DNA of 34,184 bases from Desulfarculales bacterium UBA702 (GTDB lineage: Bacteria > Desulfobacterota > Syntrophobacteria > Syntrophobacterales > Syntrophobacteraceae): NCBI GenBank assembly GCA_002298165.1, contig DBMI01000060.1, forward strand, positions 1-34,184. Reading direction: 5' to 3'. The first letter of the stretch is position 1; every line of letters begins with the position of its first letter. The translations under genes and the position numbers were made by a program. A model generated the notes under the pieces. It ran no database searches and was not told the origin of the DNA. It worked only from the letters and a program-made list of their open reading frames with translations. Of the stretch, positions 1 through 8,003 are shown piece by piece.

Positions 1-7
1 CCCGCGC

Positions 8-54
8 CGACCGAAGGTCTCCACCGGTTACAAATAATTGGAGACCTTCGGTCG
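8..54. repeat. Long perfect inverted repeat (hairpin)
   Basis: Positions 8-23 and 39-54 are perfect reverse complements (16-bp stem, core GACCGAAGGTCTCC) around a 15-nt loop. No run of T follows on either side, so it is not a standard intrinsic terminator. It lies just before a second hairpin and upstream of the gas vesicle cluster. It could be the 3' end structure of a gene left of the window, a repeat element or an operator. Confidence 0.7.
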
Positions 55-59
55 AGGGC

Positions 60-85
60 ATGGCGCGGTCAGGAGACCACGCCAT
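60..85. repeat. Second stem-loop, adjacent to the first
   Basis: ATGGCG (60-65) pairs with CGCCAT (80-85). After one mismatch (C66/A79), GGTC (67-70) pairs with GACC (75-78), closing an AGGA loop. It sits 5 nt after the 8-54 hairpin. No T-tail is visible. Role unknown. Confidence 0.55.
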
Positions 86-181
86 AACAACGTGCCCAGG
101 CAGAAATAGGGTGGCCAGGATTAAATCCGGGCTCAATGGATGGTATCTATATTGTCGTGTTTTGGAAGCGATGTACACATA

Positions 182-202
182 GGGCAGGCCTTCCAGCCTG
201 CC
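182..202. repeat. REP-like palindrome, family A (variant copy)
   Basis: This is a variant of the palindrome found exactly at 8004-8027, 27724-27747 and 27782-27805 (core GGCAGGCT, TTCC loop, AGCCTGCC). Here the eighth stem base is C instead of T, so the stem is 7 bp. It ends only about 10 nt before the ribosome binding region of the Cdc48-like gene. A half-copy of repeat family B (TAAATCCGGGCT) is at 122-133. Confidence 0.6.
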
Positions 203-221
203 GCCAAACCGAGGAAAAAAA

Positions 222-2342
222 TTGGAGCTTAAGCTAAAAGTAACTGAAGCACTCGCCAAGGATGTCGGCAGGGCGTTTGCCAGGATGGGTCCAGAGGACA
301 TGGATCGGCTCGGGGTTTCGATTGCCGACCTGGTCGAGATTTCGGGCAAACGCAAGACAGTGTGTAAGGTCATGCCCGCATACAAGGAACTGCGCGGCCA
401 GTCCAGGGTACAACTTGATGGCATTACCAGGGAAAATGCCGGGGTCGGCCTTGACGAATTCGTACAGGTGAAAAAAACCGCCTTTTCGCCCGCCCAGCGT
501 GTGGTACTGGCGCCCATTAATATAAAACCTGCGGACCGTGACATGAAATACATCGGAAGCCTTCTCGACGGACTTCCCGCAATTGCGGGCGACCGTATCA
601 GGGCTTCTCTTTTCGGTTCCCGGTCGGCGGATTTCAGGGTCGAGAGCACGCTTCCGCAGGGTCCGGTGTTGATAAACCCGGCAACTGAACTGGTAATCGG
701 CAAGACCGGGGAAGTGGGTACGGCTCAGCGCAGGCTGTCATATGAAGATATAGGTGGGCTGAAACCACAGGTGCGTCGGATTCGAGAGATGATCGAACTT
801 CCGCTGCGCTATCCCGAGGTGTTCGAGCGTCTTGGAATAGATCCACCGACGGGTGTGCTGCTTCACGGTCCTCCGGGGTGCGGAAAGACCCTCATTGCCA
901 GGACAATTGCCCAGGAAACGAGCGCCAACTTCTTTACCGTGAGCGGACCCGAAATAATCCACAAATTCTATGGCGAGAGCGAGGCGCACCTGCGCAAGAT
1001 TTTCGAGGATGCTACCAAACAGGGGCCGAGCATCGTATTTATTGACGAAATCGATGCGATTGCACCGCGGCGCGAGCGGGTGGTGGGGGACGTCGAAAAG
1101 CGGGTGGTCGCGCAGCTTCTTGCGCTGATGGACGGCCTTAACCGACGTCAAAACGTGATTGTCATCGCAGCAACCAACATACCAAATGCGCTCGACCCGG
1201 CCCTGCGCCGACCCGGCCGGTTCGACAGGGAAATCTCGATCCCCATTCCCGACCGGAACGGCCGCAGGGAAATTCTCGAAATTCACAGCCGCGGGATGCC
1301 GCTGGCGACCGATGTTGATTTCAACCGGCTGGCGGATGTAACCCACGGGTTCGTCGGAGCAGACCTGGAAGCGCTTTGCCGGGAAGCGGCCATGAATTGC
1401 CTGAGAGAGATAATCCCTGACATAGATTTCGAGATGGCGCGCATTCCATATGAGCTATTGACCCGACTCGAGGTGCGAATGGAGGATTTCATCTCCGCGC
1501 TGCGCGAGGTCGAGGCGTCAGCGGTTCGAGAAGTTTATGTAGAAGTCCCGGACGTTCGCTGGACAGATGTAGGCGGGCTCGAGGATATTAAGCAGAAACT
1601 TCGCGAAGCCGTTGAATGGCCGCTCAAATACGCCTCGATGTTTGACAGGGCAAGGGTCCGCCCCGCGAAGGGAATTCTCATATCCGGGCCGCCAGGCTGC
1701 GGCAAGACGCTCCTGGCCAAGGCCATTGCAAATGAAAGCGAAGTAAATTTCATTTCGGTAAAAGGCCCATCCGTCCTGTCGATGTATGTAGGTGAATCCG
1801 AACGTGGTGTTCGGGACATATTCCGAAAGGCCAAGCAGGCCGCTCCATGCATCATTTTCTTTGATGAAATAGATTCCCTCTTGCCTGCCAGGACCATGGG
1901 AGGAGGAGACTCCAATGTTACCGAGCGCGTGCTCAGCCAATTTCTGGCCGAGCTGGACGGCGTAGAGGAACTTAAGGGGGTGCTGGTGCTCGGGGCTACG
2001 AATCGCCGGGATATGCTCGACCCTGCCGTCCTGAGACCGGGCAGGTTCGACCAGATTGTCGATATACCGCTTCCGGACCGGGAGAGCCGGGTACGGATTT
2101 TCGAGGTACACCTGAGCGGAAAGCCCCTTGCGATTGAACCTGATCTGAAAAAACTAGCTGACAGGAGCAAGGGTTTTAGTGGCGCCGATATAGCGCAGGT
2201 CTGCAACATTGCGGCGATGCGGGCGGTTAGAAGGGCGGTCGCCCAGGTACTGACCAATCCGGATGGCGACCCCGAAATATCTATTACGGCCATGGACCTT
2301 GAAAGCGCATTGGCCGAAATAGCGCGCGAAAAACAGCTTTGA
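222..2342 (+). CDS. Cdc48/VAT-like tandem AAA ATPase of the gas vesicle cluster
   Basis: 706-residue protein of the Cdc48/p97/VAT family, ATP-driven unfoldases that pull on or segregate proteins. An N-terminal Cdc48 N-like domain (about residues 1-175) is followed by two AAA modules. D1 has Walker A GPPGCGKT at 216-223 and Walker B ending D275-E276. D2 has Walker A GPPGCGKT at 489-496 and Walker B at D548-E549. Both modules keep the conserved AATN/GATN and RRPGRFD/LRPGRFD regions, so both should hydrolyse ATP. The start is TTG at 222, preceded by GAGGAAAAAA. It is followed after 20 nt by a GvpL/GvpF gene and seems to head the cluster. Bacterial Cdc48 homologues are uncommon, and the usual gas vesicle AAA+ protein, GvpN (MoxR type), is absent from the window. 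A role in vesicle assembly or turnover is inferred from context only. Confidence 0.93.
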   Translation: MELKLKVTEALAKDVGRAFARMGPEDMDRLGVSIADLVEISGKRKTVCKVMPAYKELRGQSRVQLDGITRENAGVGLDEFVQVKKTAFSPAQRVVLAPINIKPADRDMKYIGSLLDGLPAIAGDRIRASLFGSRSADFRVESTLPQGPVLINPATELVIGKTGEVGTAQRRLSYEDIGGLKPQVRRIREMIELPLRYPEVFERLGIDPPTGVLLHGPPGCGKTLIARTIAQETSANFFTVSGPEIIHKFYGESEAHLRKIFEDATKQGPSIVFIDEIDAIAPRRERVVGDVEKRVVAQLLALMDGLNRRQNVIVIAATNIPNALDPALRRPGRFDREISIPIPDRNGRREILEIHSRGMPLATDVDFNRLADVTHGFVGADLEALCREAAMNCLREIIPDIDFEMARIPYELLTRLEVRMEDFISALREVEASAVREVYVEVPDVRWTDVGGLEDIKQKLREAVEWPLKYASMFDRARVRPAKGILISGPPGCGKTLLAKAIANESEVNFISVKGPSVLSMYVGESERGVRDIFRKAKQAAPCIIFFDEIDSLLPARTMGGGDSNVTERVLSQFLAELDGVEELKGVLVLGATNRRDMLDPAVLRPGRFDQIVDIPLPDRESRVRIFEVHLSGKPLAIEPDLKKLADRSKGFSGADIAQVCNIAAMRAVRRAVAQVLTNPDGDPEISITAMDLESALAEIAREKQL

Positions 2343-2362
2343 GTCAAGTTCGCGGAGGTTCT

Positions 2363-3205
2363 ATGGAAAGCGCTGAGACTGCTGTATACCTCTTCTGTTT
2401 TGCGAGGGAAACTTCTCTTCCGAAAATCGAAGATCTCGAAGTGGAAACGCTCGGCGCCAAGCCGCCATTGGCGACAACGGCAGCCGGGGGTGTTGTCGCG
2501 GTTTACGGGTCCGTTCCCCTGGATGATTTCACCGGCGCGGGGGCGGAGGACAGGTTTCGCGATCTGGACTGGGTCGGGCCAAGGGCCTTATTCCACGAGA
2601 AGGTTATAGAGGAAATTGCACGGCATTCACCCGTTTTCCCGGCGCCCTTTGGGACCATTTATGTGACCGAGCAGAGTCTGCAAGACTTCCTGCTCGATCG
2701 CCTCGATACGATTTCATCTTTCCTGGACTATGTTTCCGATAAACGCGAATGGGCGGTGAAAGGCTTCGTTCATCCGGAAAGAATTGGTCCAGCGATAGAA
2801 AAGCTGATGCTGGGCGCATTGAAAAATCTACCCGACGCGCCTGGCGCCCGTTACCTGCAGGAGCGCAGGATGCGCGAAACCGCGTCCGAGCGCTACCAGA
2901 ATTGGCTCGGAAATATTCTTGACGATTCCAGGCAAATGCTTTTGACTTCGGTCGCAGAGATGCGCGCGCGAAATCCTCTTCCGGAAAGCGGTTTGGATGA
3001 GCCGGGGCAGATGGTTGTTAACTGGGCCTTCCTGGTCCGAAATTCCGATGAACAGCTCCTGCATGCTGCTGTATCCCGCCTTAATGAGCGCCATGAAAAT
3101 GAGGGCATCTTCTTCCGATACTCGGGCCCATGGCCTCCGTTCAGTTTTACTCCGCCGCTTGAAAGAAGCGCTGAGCTTGAAAAGACCGGCGAAGGGGAAA
3201 AATGA
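2363..3205 (+). CDS. GvpL/GvpF family gas vesicle protein (paralogue 1)
   Basis: 280-residue protein of the GvpL/GvpF family, which forms accessory proteins that bind GvpA or sit at the growing vesicle. The N-terminus (YLFCFA) is the first beta strand of the family's N-terminal ferredoxin-like domain. The C-terminus carries the family signature SGPWPPFSF shortly before the end. I chose ATG 2363 because GGAGG (2354-2358) lies just upstream; an in-frame TTG at 2339 would overlap the previous stop and has no better binding site. Its stop overlaps the next start by 4 nt (ATGA), so the two are translationally coupled. It is one of three family members here and is the most divergent by eye. Confidence 0.88.
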   Translation: MESAETAVYLFCFARETSLPKIEDLEVETLGAKPPLATTAAGGVVAVYGSVPLDDFTGAGAEDRFRDLDWVGPRALFHEKVIEEIARHSPVFPAPFGTIYVTEQSLQDFLLDRLDTISSFLDYVSDKREWAVKGFVHPERIGPAIEKLMLGALKNLPDAPGARYLQERRMRETASERYQNWLGNILDDSRQMLLTSVAEMRARNPLPESGLDEPGQMVVNWAFLVRNSDEQLLHAAVSRLNERHENEGIFFRYSGPWPPFSFTPPLERSAELEKTGEGEK

Positions 3206-3993
3206 ACCTTGTCTACGCTATCTTCCGCCCAGGCGGGAAAGATCCACCGCGAATCTCCGGGATAAACGGTGAACCGGTCCGGTATGTGATCGAGGGCGGC
3301 ATGGGTGCCGCATACGCCGAGATTTTCGAGCGCGCCCGGCCGGAGATATCGGCGGTTCTTGAATTCGAATCGGTCACGGAGGCATTGTGCCGCGAATTCA
3401 CGCTGATCCCGGTAAGGTTCGGCAATTATTTTGAAAATCCGGACGAGCTCAGAGATTTCCTAAGAGATAATGAAAATCAACTGGCGCGGCTGCTAAACGA
3501 TCTTTCCGGCACGATGGAAATGGGAGTGCGCGTTCTGGCGCAAAGGCTTCCGTCCCCTGAAAAACGCGCCGGACAAACAAAGGGGCAGCCCGGCGGCAGG
3601 GAATATCTGGAACAAAGAAGATCCCATTTCGAGGGAGTAGAAAAATCCTCCGGGCAGCGGGAAAGGCTTGCCTCGATGCTTCGGGAGCATTTCCAGGGCC
3701 TTTTTAAAGAAATCAAAGTAGAGACGGTAGAAAAGGCCTCAAGTTTGTCAGCACCGCCCGGAAATTCCTCGGGCAATCCTCGCGGCATCTCATCCGAAGA
3801 CGTTTTAGGCGGACATTCACTTCTTTCCGCCTACTTTCTCGTACCGGAAAATCGAATCGAGCAATTTCGCCAGAGATACTCGCAGCTTAGCATCGGCGGC
3901 GCGAAGTTCCTCCTTAGCGGCCCATGGCCTCCTTATAATTTCGCGGATTTTCTTCCGGCCTCTGAGCAGGTAGTAGACCGTAGGCTGGGTTGA
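3202..3993 (+). CDS. GvpL/GvpF family gas vesicle protein (paralogue 2)
   Basis: 263-residue GvpL/GvpF-family protein. It begins with a short strand (LVYAIF) and ends with the signature SGPWPPYNFADF. A polar, low-complexity stretch at about residues 125-200, rich in Gly, Ser, Arg and Glu, probably forms a loop or linker between the N- and C-terminal domains. The ATG lies within the ATGA overlap with the previous gene, so expression should be coupled. A repeat-bearing gap of nearly 490 nt follows before gvpA, so transcription of gvpA may be separate. Confidence 0.88.
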   Translation: MNLVYAIFRPGGKDPPRISGINGEPVRYVIEGGMGAAYAEIFERARPEISAVLEFESVTEALCREFTLIPVRFGNYFENPDELRDFLRDNENQLARLLNDLSGTMEMGVRVLAQRLPSPEKRAGQTKGQPGGREYLEQRRSHFEGVEKSSGQRERLASMLREHFQGLFKEIKVETVEKASSLSAPPGNSSGNPRGISSEDVLGGHSLLSAYFLVPENRIEQFRQRYSQLSIGGAKFLLSGPWPPYNFADFLPASEQVVDRRLG

Positions 3994-4048
3994 GCGGTGT
4001 AGTCTTCGCTGGGCGAGAGCCTGATGGCTGTTGTCCAACGGAACCAAT

Positions 4049-4229
4049 AAGAGGGTAGCCCGGATTTATATCCGGGCGCGAAGCGCAAGAGGGTTGTGGT
4101 ATAGCGGTAGTTTCAACTCCAAAGGCTTCTTTCAAGCAGATATTTGCCGACCTGCACTTTCATTATTCTTCACTCGATCATCAAGGTCTCTTGTGCTCCG
4201 CACCCGGAATAAATCCGGGCTACCCTCTT
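4049..4229. repeat. REPIN-like unit: two facing REP-like repeats, family B
   Basis: Positions 4049-4068 and 4210-4229 are a perfect 20-bp inverted repeat. The similarity extends inwards to about 39 nt per arm (4051-4090 against the reverse complement of 4190-4227) with a few mismatches and a small indel. Each arm itself contains a palindrome; in the left arm GCCCGGAT (4058-4065), loop TTAT, ATCCGGGC (4070-4077). The rest of the 3994-4482 gap holds no convincing gene; the open frame at 4031-4375 runs through the repeat and has no family features. A TATACT at 4377-4382 lacks a matching -35. Confidence 0.75.
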
Positions 4230-4482
4230 TTTATGCCTTCTCGCCTTTTATTTTCACTGTAACCCTACAAATTGTTTGGGCAACGGCGCCTTTATCCCCA
4301 CACCGGCTGAATCCCGGCTCCCGCGCAATACCGAAAAAATACCTGGACCGCCCCCGGCCAATGGTTACTTTCTAATTATACTTCCATTGGTTCCGGTTCG
4401 TTGCACTGCTTCCTGGAAGCATTGCGGAAAACCGGCCGATTTTGAACCAGAAACCGAGTATCAGCGGAAAGGATGTTTTTCC

Positions 4483-4707
4483 ATGGCAAGAGTCCAAGGT
4501 GCGGGTGGCGGAACCCTGGCAGAAGTACTCGATCTTATCCTGGATAAGGGTATCGTGATTGACGCATGGGTAAGGGTGTCGCTTGTTGGGATCGAAATTC
4601 TGACGATTGAGGCGCGTGTTGTAATCGCCTCCGTTGACACATATCTTAAATACGCCGACGCTATAGGGCTCACGGCAACAGCTGCCGCCCCGACGCCGGA
4701 AGCGTAA
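4483..4707 (+). CDS. gvpA: Gas vesicle major structural protein GvpA
   Basis: 74-residue GvpA, the small hydrophobic protein that polymerises into the ribs of the gas-permeable vesicle wall. The body is near-canonical: LAEVLDLILDKGIVIDAW, then RVSLVGIEIL, then IEARVVIASVDTYLKYADAIGL, giving the helix-strand-strand-helix pattern, with a short Ala/Pro-rich tail. The start is ATG 4483; GGAAAGGA at 4466-4473 is the likely binding site. An upstream in-frame extension reaching 4276 has no family similarity. It stands alone after a 489-nt gap, as expected for a gene needing its own strong promoter, although I could not identify a complete promoter. Confidence 0.97.
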   Translation: MARVQGAGGGTLAEVLDLILDKGIVIDAWVRVSLVGIEILTIEARVVIASVDTYLKYADAIGLTATAAAPTPEA

Positions 4708-4725
4708 AATTGAGGGACAGGAGTG

Positions 4726-4896
4726 ATGCGGATAAACTGTCTTGGATGTGGACACATGATCGACCTGGGCGCGGACTATAACAGTTTCACGGGCCAGGTT
4801 CGATGCAATGTCTGCCGGGCTCTGAATTGCATAAAAAGCGAAAATGGCAGACTCAAGTCGGTGAAGTTGACATCGGCGGGAGAGCCGTGCGGTTAG
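4726..4896 (+). CDS. Small zinc-ribbon-like protein between gvpA and gvpF
   Basis: 56-residue protein, too short for a usual ORF cutoff. Two cysteine pairs, CLGC (C5, C8) and CNVC (C27, C30), are separated by 18 residues, the spacing of a rubredoxin/zinc-ribbon knuckle pair. C35 and C55 are extra. The ATG is preceded by GGACAGGAG with good spacing, 18 nt after the gvpA stop, and gvpF starts 78 nt downstream. The position, binding site and paired cysteines argue that it is real. Metal binding is inferred. I do not recognise a named family; it could be a regulator, an assembly factor or a redox sensor for the cluster. Confidence 0.78.
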   Translation: MRINCLGCGHMIDLGADYNSFTGQVRCNVCRALNCIKSENGRLKSVKLTSAGEPCG

Positions 4897-4974
4897 GAAT
4901 AAATGGAGCGGAAAAGCAGCCCGGCAGGTCCGGTCAGCATTAGATTTTTACTTCCTTGATAAGGATTAGCTTAT

Positions 4975-5751
4975 ATGGCGACGAAAGTATCCGGTGCCGG
5001 CCATGTTTACCTGTATGCAATAGTTCCGGCCACCGAAAAAGAAGAAGGGCAAAAGGATCTTGGGATAAAAGGTCTGTATGATTCCAACGTATTTGCGATA
5101 ACTCATGATGGAGTGGCTGCCGTTGTCAGCGAAGTGCCGGCAACCGACAAGCTGCGCCCCGAGCGGAAGCATCTTGCCGCTCATCAGGCAGTTTTGAGCC
5201 ACTTAATTGAAAAAGGGGGGGTTGTACTCCCGGTTTCTTTCGGTACGGTCGCGGACAGCCCCAACAGCATTCGCGAAATGCTGAAAAAATATGAGAAAAC
5301 CTTCAGGGACCAGATCCGGAAGGTCTCCGGGAAAGTCGAGATGGAGCTTCGCGTGATGTATGAAGTTCCGAATGTTTTCGAATACTTCGTTTCGAAATAC
5401 CCTGAGCTGAAAGCCGAGCGCGACGAGCTCTACAAAGGAAACGGCGAACCCAGCAGGGAGGAAAAGATAGAGCTCGGGCAGCATTTCGAGGCAATCCAAA
5501 GCGAGGACCGGGAAAAGCTTACGACCAAAGTCGAGGACAAGCTGGGCTCAGCTTGTTCGGAAATCAAGCGCAATAGGCCTCGAAACGAAAAGGAAGTAAT
5601 GCGTGTTTCCTGCCTGATCGACAAGGCAGATACGGGTAAGTTTCAATCAGCGCTGGACGAAGCTTCTGACCTTTTCGACGACAATTTCGTGTTTGAGTTC
5701 AATGGACCATTGCCGCCGTATAATTTCGTGGACGTAAGGGTTCACGTTTAG
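4975..5751 (+). CDS. gvpF: Gas vesicle protein GvpF (GvpL/GvpF family)
   Basis: 258-residue GvpL/GvpF-family protein. It shows the N-terminal strand YLYAIVP, a conserved region with HQAVLSHL and VLPVSFGTV, a charged helical middle and the C-terminal signature NGPLPPYNFVDV. AAGGA at 4961-4965 precedes ATG 4975. It is the most typical of the three family members, and its position directly before gvpG matches the F-G pair of Bacillus-type clusters, so it is named gvpF. In that family GvpF contacts GvpA and is thought to act in nucleation. Confidence 0.93.
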   Translation: MATKVSGAGHVYLYAIVPATEKEEGQKDLGIKGLYDSNVFAITHDGVAAVVSEVPATDKLRPERKHLAAHQAVLSHLIEKGGVVLPVSFGTVADSPNSIREMLKKYEKTFRDQIRKVSGKVEMELRVMYEVPNVFEYFVSKYPELKAERDELYKGNGEPSREEKIELGQHFEAIQSEDREKLTTKVEDKLGSACSEIKRNRPRNEKEVMRVSCLIDKADTGKFQSALDEASDLFDDNFVFEFNGPLPPYNFVDVRVHV

Positions 5752-5768
5752 TTGAACCGGGTACGAAG

Positions 5769-6005
5769 ATGCTGATAATCGACGATATTCTCCTGGCCCC
5801 CCTCAAAGGTGTGATATGGGCCGTAGAGAAGGTGCGCGCCGCGGCTCTCGAGGAGGTCGAGGCGCAGCATGAGCGCATAACATCCCAGTTAAGCGAAATG
5901 TATATGATGCTGGAGACGGGCAGAATAACAGAGGAGGAATTCGATAAGAGGGAAAAAGAGTTGCTGGATAGACTGGACAAACTGGATGAGATTCGGAAAG
6001 GGTAG
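5769..6005 (+). CDS. gvpG: Gas vesicle protein GvpG
   Basis: 78-residue GvpG, an accessory protein found in most gas vesicle clusters. The N-terminus has the family pattern (DDILLAPLKGVIWA) followed by a charged coiled-coil-like helix, and the C-terminus contains a GRITEEEFDKREKELLDRL-like segment typical of the family. It starts 17 nt after gvpF. It probably works with GvpF/L in early assembly; that role is known from the family, not from this sequence. Confidence 0.92.
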   Translation: MLIIDDILLAPLKGVIWAVEKVRAAALEEVEAQHERITSQLSEMYMMLETGRITEEEFDKREKELLDRLDKLDEIRKG

Positions 6006-6030
6006 TCCGGTTCAGCCAGCCCGGCGCTAA

Positions 6031-7992
6031 TTGACCGTGAAAACGCGATCCACTTCTAAAATCCCCGCTTTTCTGAGAAATTCTTCGCTCCGGCTGCTCC
6101 TTTTTGGCGGGAAAGGGGGTACCGGCAAGACAACCTGCGCGGCCGCCGCGGGTCTTTATATTGCCGGAAGGTCCGCTTCCGAAAAGATTCTACTTGTTTC
6201 GACCGATCCAGCGCACTCGCTTCTGGACTCGATTGACGGCCTTCATCCACCTTCCAACCTCGAAATCATCGAGTTCGATGCCGCTAAATACCTGGAGGAA
6301 TTCAGGCGAAAAAACGGCCCCAAGCTCCTCGAAATAGCTAATCGGGGCACACTTCTCGACAAAGAAGATATTTCCCGGTTTCTGGACCTTTCGATGCCCG
6401 GCCTGGATGAGCTTTTTGGTTTTTTCGAAATCTCGCGCTGGGTCGAGCAGGGTGAATACGGCCTCATAATTGTGGATACCGCCCCAACCGGCCACACCCT
6501 GCGGCTTCTGGAAATGCCGAGGTTTTTTAATAAATGGGTAGGGGCGCTCGACACTCTGCTGGCCAAGCATCGTTACATGAAAGAGGTCTTTCGGGGAATC
6601 TACCAGCCGGATGAACTCGACGAATTCGTTATGGATCTTGGCCATTCGGCAAAGAGGATGGAAAAGCTCCTTCGGAATCGCTCCAGCTGCCGATTTGTGC
6701 CCGTTGCACTTGCCGAGCCCGTGGTGATAAGCGAAACGGTCAGGCTGATCGATGAGCTTGAAAAGTTTCGCATTGCGGCGGATGAGGTGATTGTAAACCG
6801 GATCTATCCGCAAACCGACTGCCCGTTGTGCTCGGCCGGTCGAGCACGCCAGTTCAAGGTACTCGAGCGCCTTCCCCCCGAGTTCTCGAAGCGCAAGCTA
6901 TGGACTTTGCCCCTTTTTCCCGAAGAGGTCAGGGGGGAAAAGCTCCTGGAAGTGTGGACCGGGGGTTCAGCACTGGACCAAATAAAAGACGATGCTGCCG
7001 CCAAACCGGAAATCAGAAGTACCCCATCGCCGCGATTGGTCGAAAATCCCGCTCCCCTTCCCGGTCCCTCCTTGCGCATGCTGCTTTTTGCCGGCAAGGG
7101 CGGCGTGGGGAAAACGACTCTTTCCTGCGCAACTGCAATAAGGCTCGCCCGTGAGTACCCCGATCAAAAATTGCTGCTCTTTTCAGTGGATCCGGCCCAT
7201 TCAGTCTCCGGCGCGCTGGACATAAAGGTCGGTCCCTCGCCAACGCCTGTTTTTCAGGGGCTTTTTGCCATGGAGATAGATGCCCAAGCCGAATTCGAAG
7301 CCCTCAAGAAGAGCTACAGGCAGGAACTAAGGGAGTTTCTTGATTCCGTTATGGGAAATTTCGACCTCACCTTCGACCGCGAGGTGATGGAGAAGATTCT
7401 CGATTTGTCCCCGCCGGGCCTGGACGAGATAATGGCCCTGGTGCGGGTTATCGATTTTATAAAAACGGGTGAATTCGACTTGCTTGTGCTCGATACCGCA
7501 CCGACGGGCCACCTTATCCGGCTGCTCGAACTCCCCGAAATATTGGATCAATGGATAAAAGCCTTCTTCGAGCTTTTTCTGAAGTACAAAAACATTTTCC
7601 GCCTGCCGAAAATGGCCGACAAGCTGGTCGAAATGTCAAAAGCGCTGAAGCTGTTAAGGTCTGTTCTAAAGGACGGTGCCCAGTCCAGTCTTTTCGCGGT
7701 AGCCATTCCCACGCGAATGGCTTTCGAGGAAACTTCCGACCTGCTCGCGGCATGCGGCCGCATCGGCATCGATGCTCCTGTCCTGTTCGTAAACATGGTC
7801 ACCCCGCCAAACGATTGTCCTTTCTGTGCACGGCTGCGGGAGAGCGAATCAAAGGTCATCGATGACATGGCGAGGAGGTTTGCCGAAAAAATCAGGACAA
7901 TCGTTTTCAGGCAACCGGAGCTGCAAGGCCTTAACTTATTAGCAGAACTGGGAAATTCACTCTACACGGCCGGCAAAGCGGCGGATAGCTAG
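6031..7992 (+). CDS. Tandem ArsA/Get3-like ATPase in the gas vesicle cluster
   Basis: 653 residues formed of two ArsA/Get3-type halves. The half-1 P-loop GGKGGTGKTT is at 26-35 and half 2 has GKGGVGKTT at 355-363. Each half has the DPAHS switch and a DTAPTGH motif (149-155 and 488-494). Each half also has a CxxC (C264/C267 and C596/C599) where Get3 carries its zinc-binding dimer cysteines. ArsA drives arsenite efflux; Get3 chaperones hydrophobic tail-anchored proteins. No arsB, arsR or arsC gene is nearby and the gene sits between gvpG and the GvpS/K/J genes, so a hydrophobic-protein chaperone role is the better inference. The start is uncertain: TTG 6031 or GTG 6037, neither with a strong binding site. 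Confidence 0.9.
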   Translation: MTVKTRSTSKIPAFLRNSSLRLLLFGGKGGTGKTTCAAAAGLYIAGRSASEKILLVSTDPAHSLLDSIDGLHPPSNLEIIEFDAAKYLEEFRRKNGPKLLEIANRGTLLDKEDISRFLDLSMPGLDELFGFFEISRWVEQGEYGLIIVDTAPTGHTLRLLEMPRFFNKWVGALDTLLAKHRYMKEVFRGIYQPDELDEFVMDLGHSAKRMEKLLRNRSSCRFVPVALAEPVVISETVRLIDELEKFRIAADEVIVNRIYPQTDCPLCSAGRARQFKVLERLPPEFSKRKLWTLPLFPEEVRGEKLLEVWTGGSALDQIKDDAAAKPEIRSTPSPRLVENPAPLPGPSLRMLLFAGKGGVGKTTLSCATAIRLAREYPDQKLLLFSVDPAHSVSGALDIKVGPSPTPVFQGLFAMEIDAQAEFEALKKSYRQELREFLDSVMGNFDLTFDREVMEKILDLSPPGLDEIMALVRVIDFIKTGEFDLLVLDTAPTGHLIRLLELPEILDQWIKAFFELFLKYKNIFRLPKMADKLVEMSKALKLLRSVLKDGAQSSLFAVAIPTRMAFEETSDLLAACGRIGIDAPVLFVNMVTPPNDCPFCARLRESESKVIDDMARRFAEKIRTIVFRQPELQGLNLLAELGNSLYTAGKAADS

Positions 7993-8003
7993 TCCCGGCA
8001 TTT

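Noticed and set aside
152..179. Possible promoter TTGTCG / TACACA before the Cdc48-like gene
   Set aside because: Too few matches to consensus in both hexamers.
4031..4375. Open frame of 114 codons upstream of gvpA
   Set aside because: It runs through both REPIN arms, has no family features and no convincing ribosome binding site; most likely a chance frame in repeat DNA.
4377..4382. TATACT as a -10 for gvpA
   Set aside because: No -35-like hexamer at 15-19 nt upstream and no extended -10, so a promoter cannot be supported.
4380..4405. Sigma54-type (-24/-12) promoter before gvpA
   Set aside because: The GG and GC dinucleotides are 12 rather than 10 nt apart.
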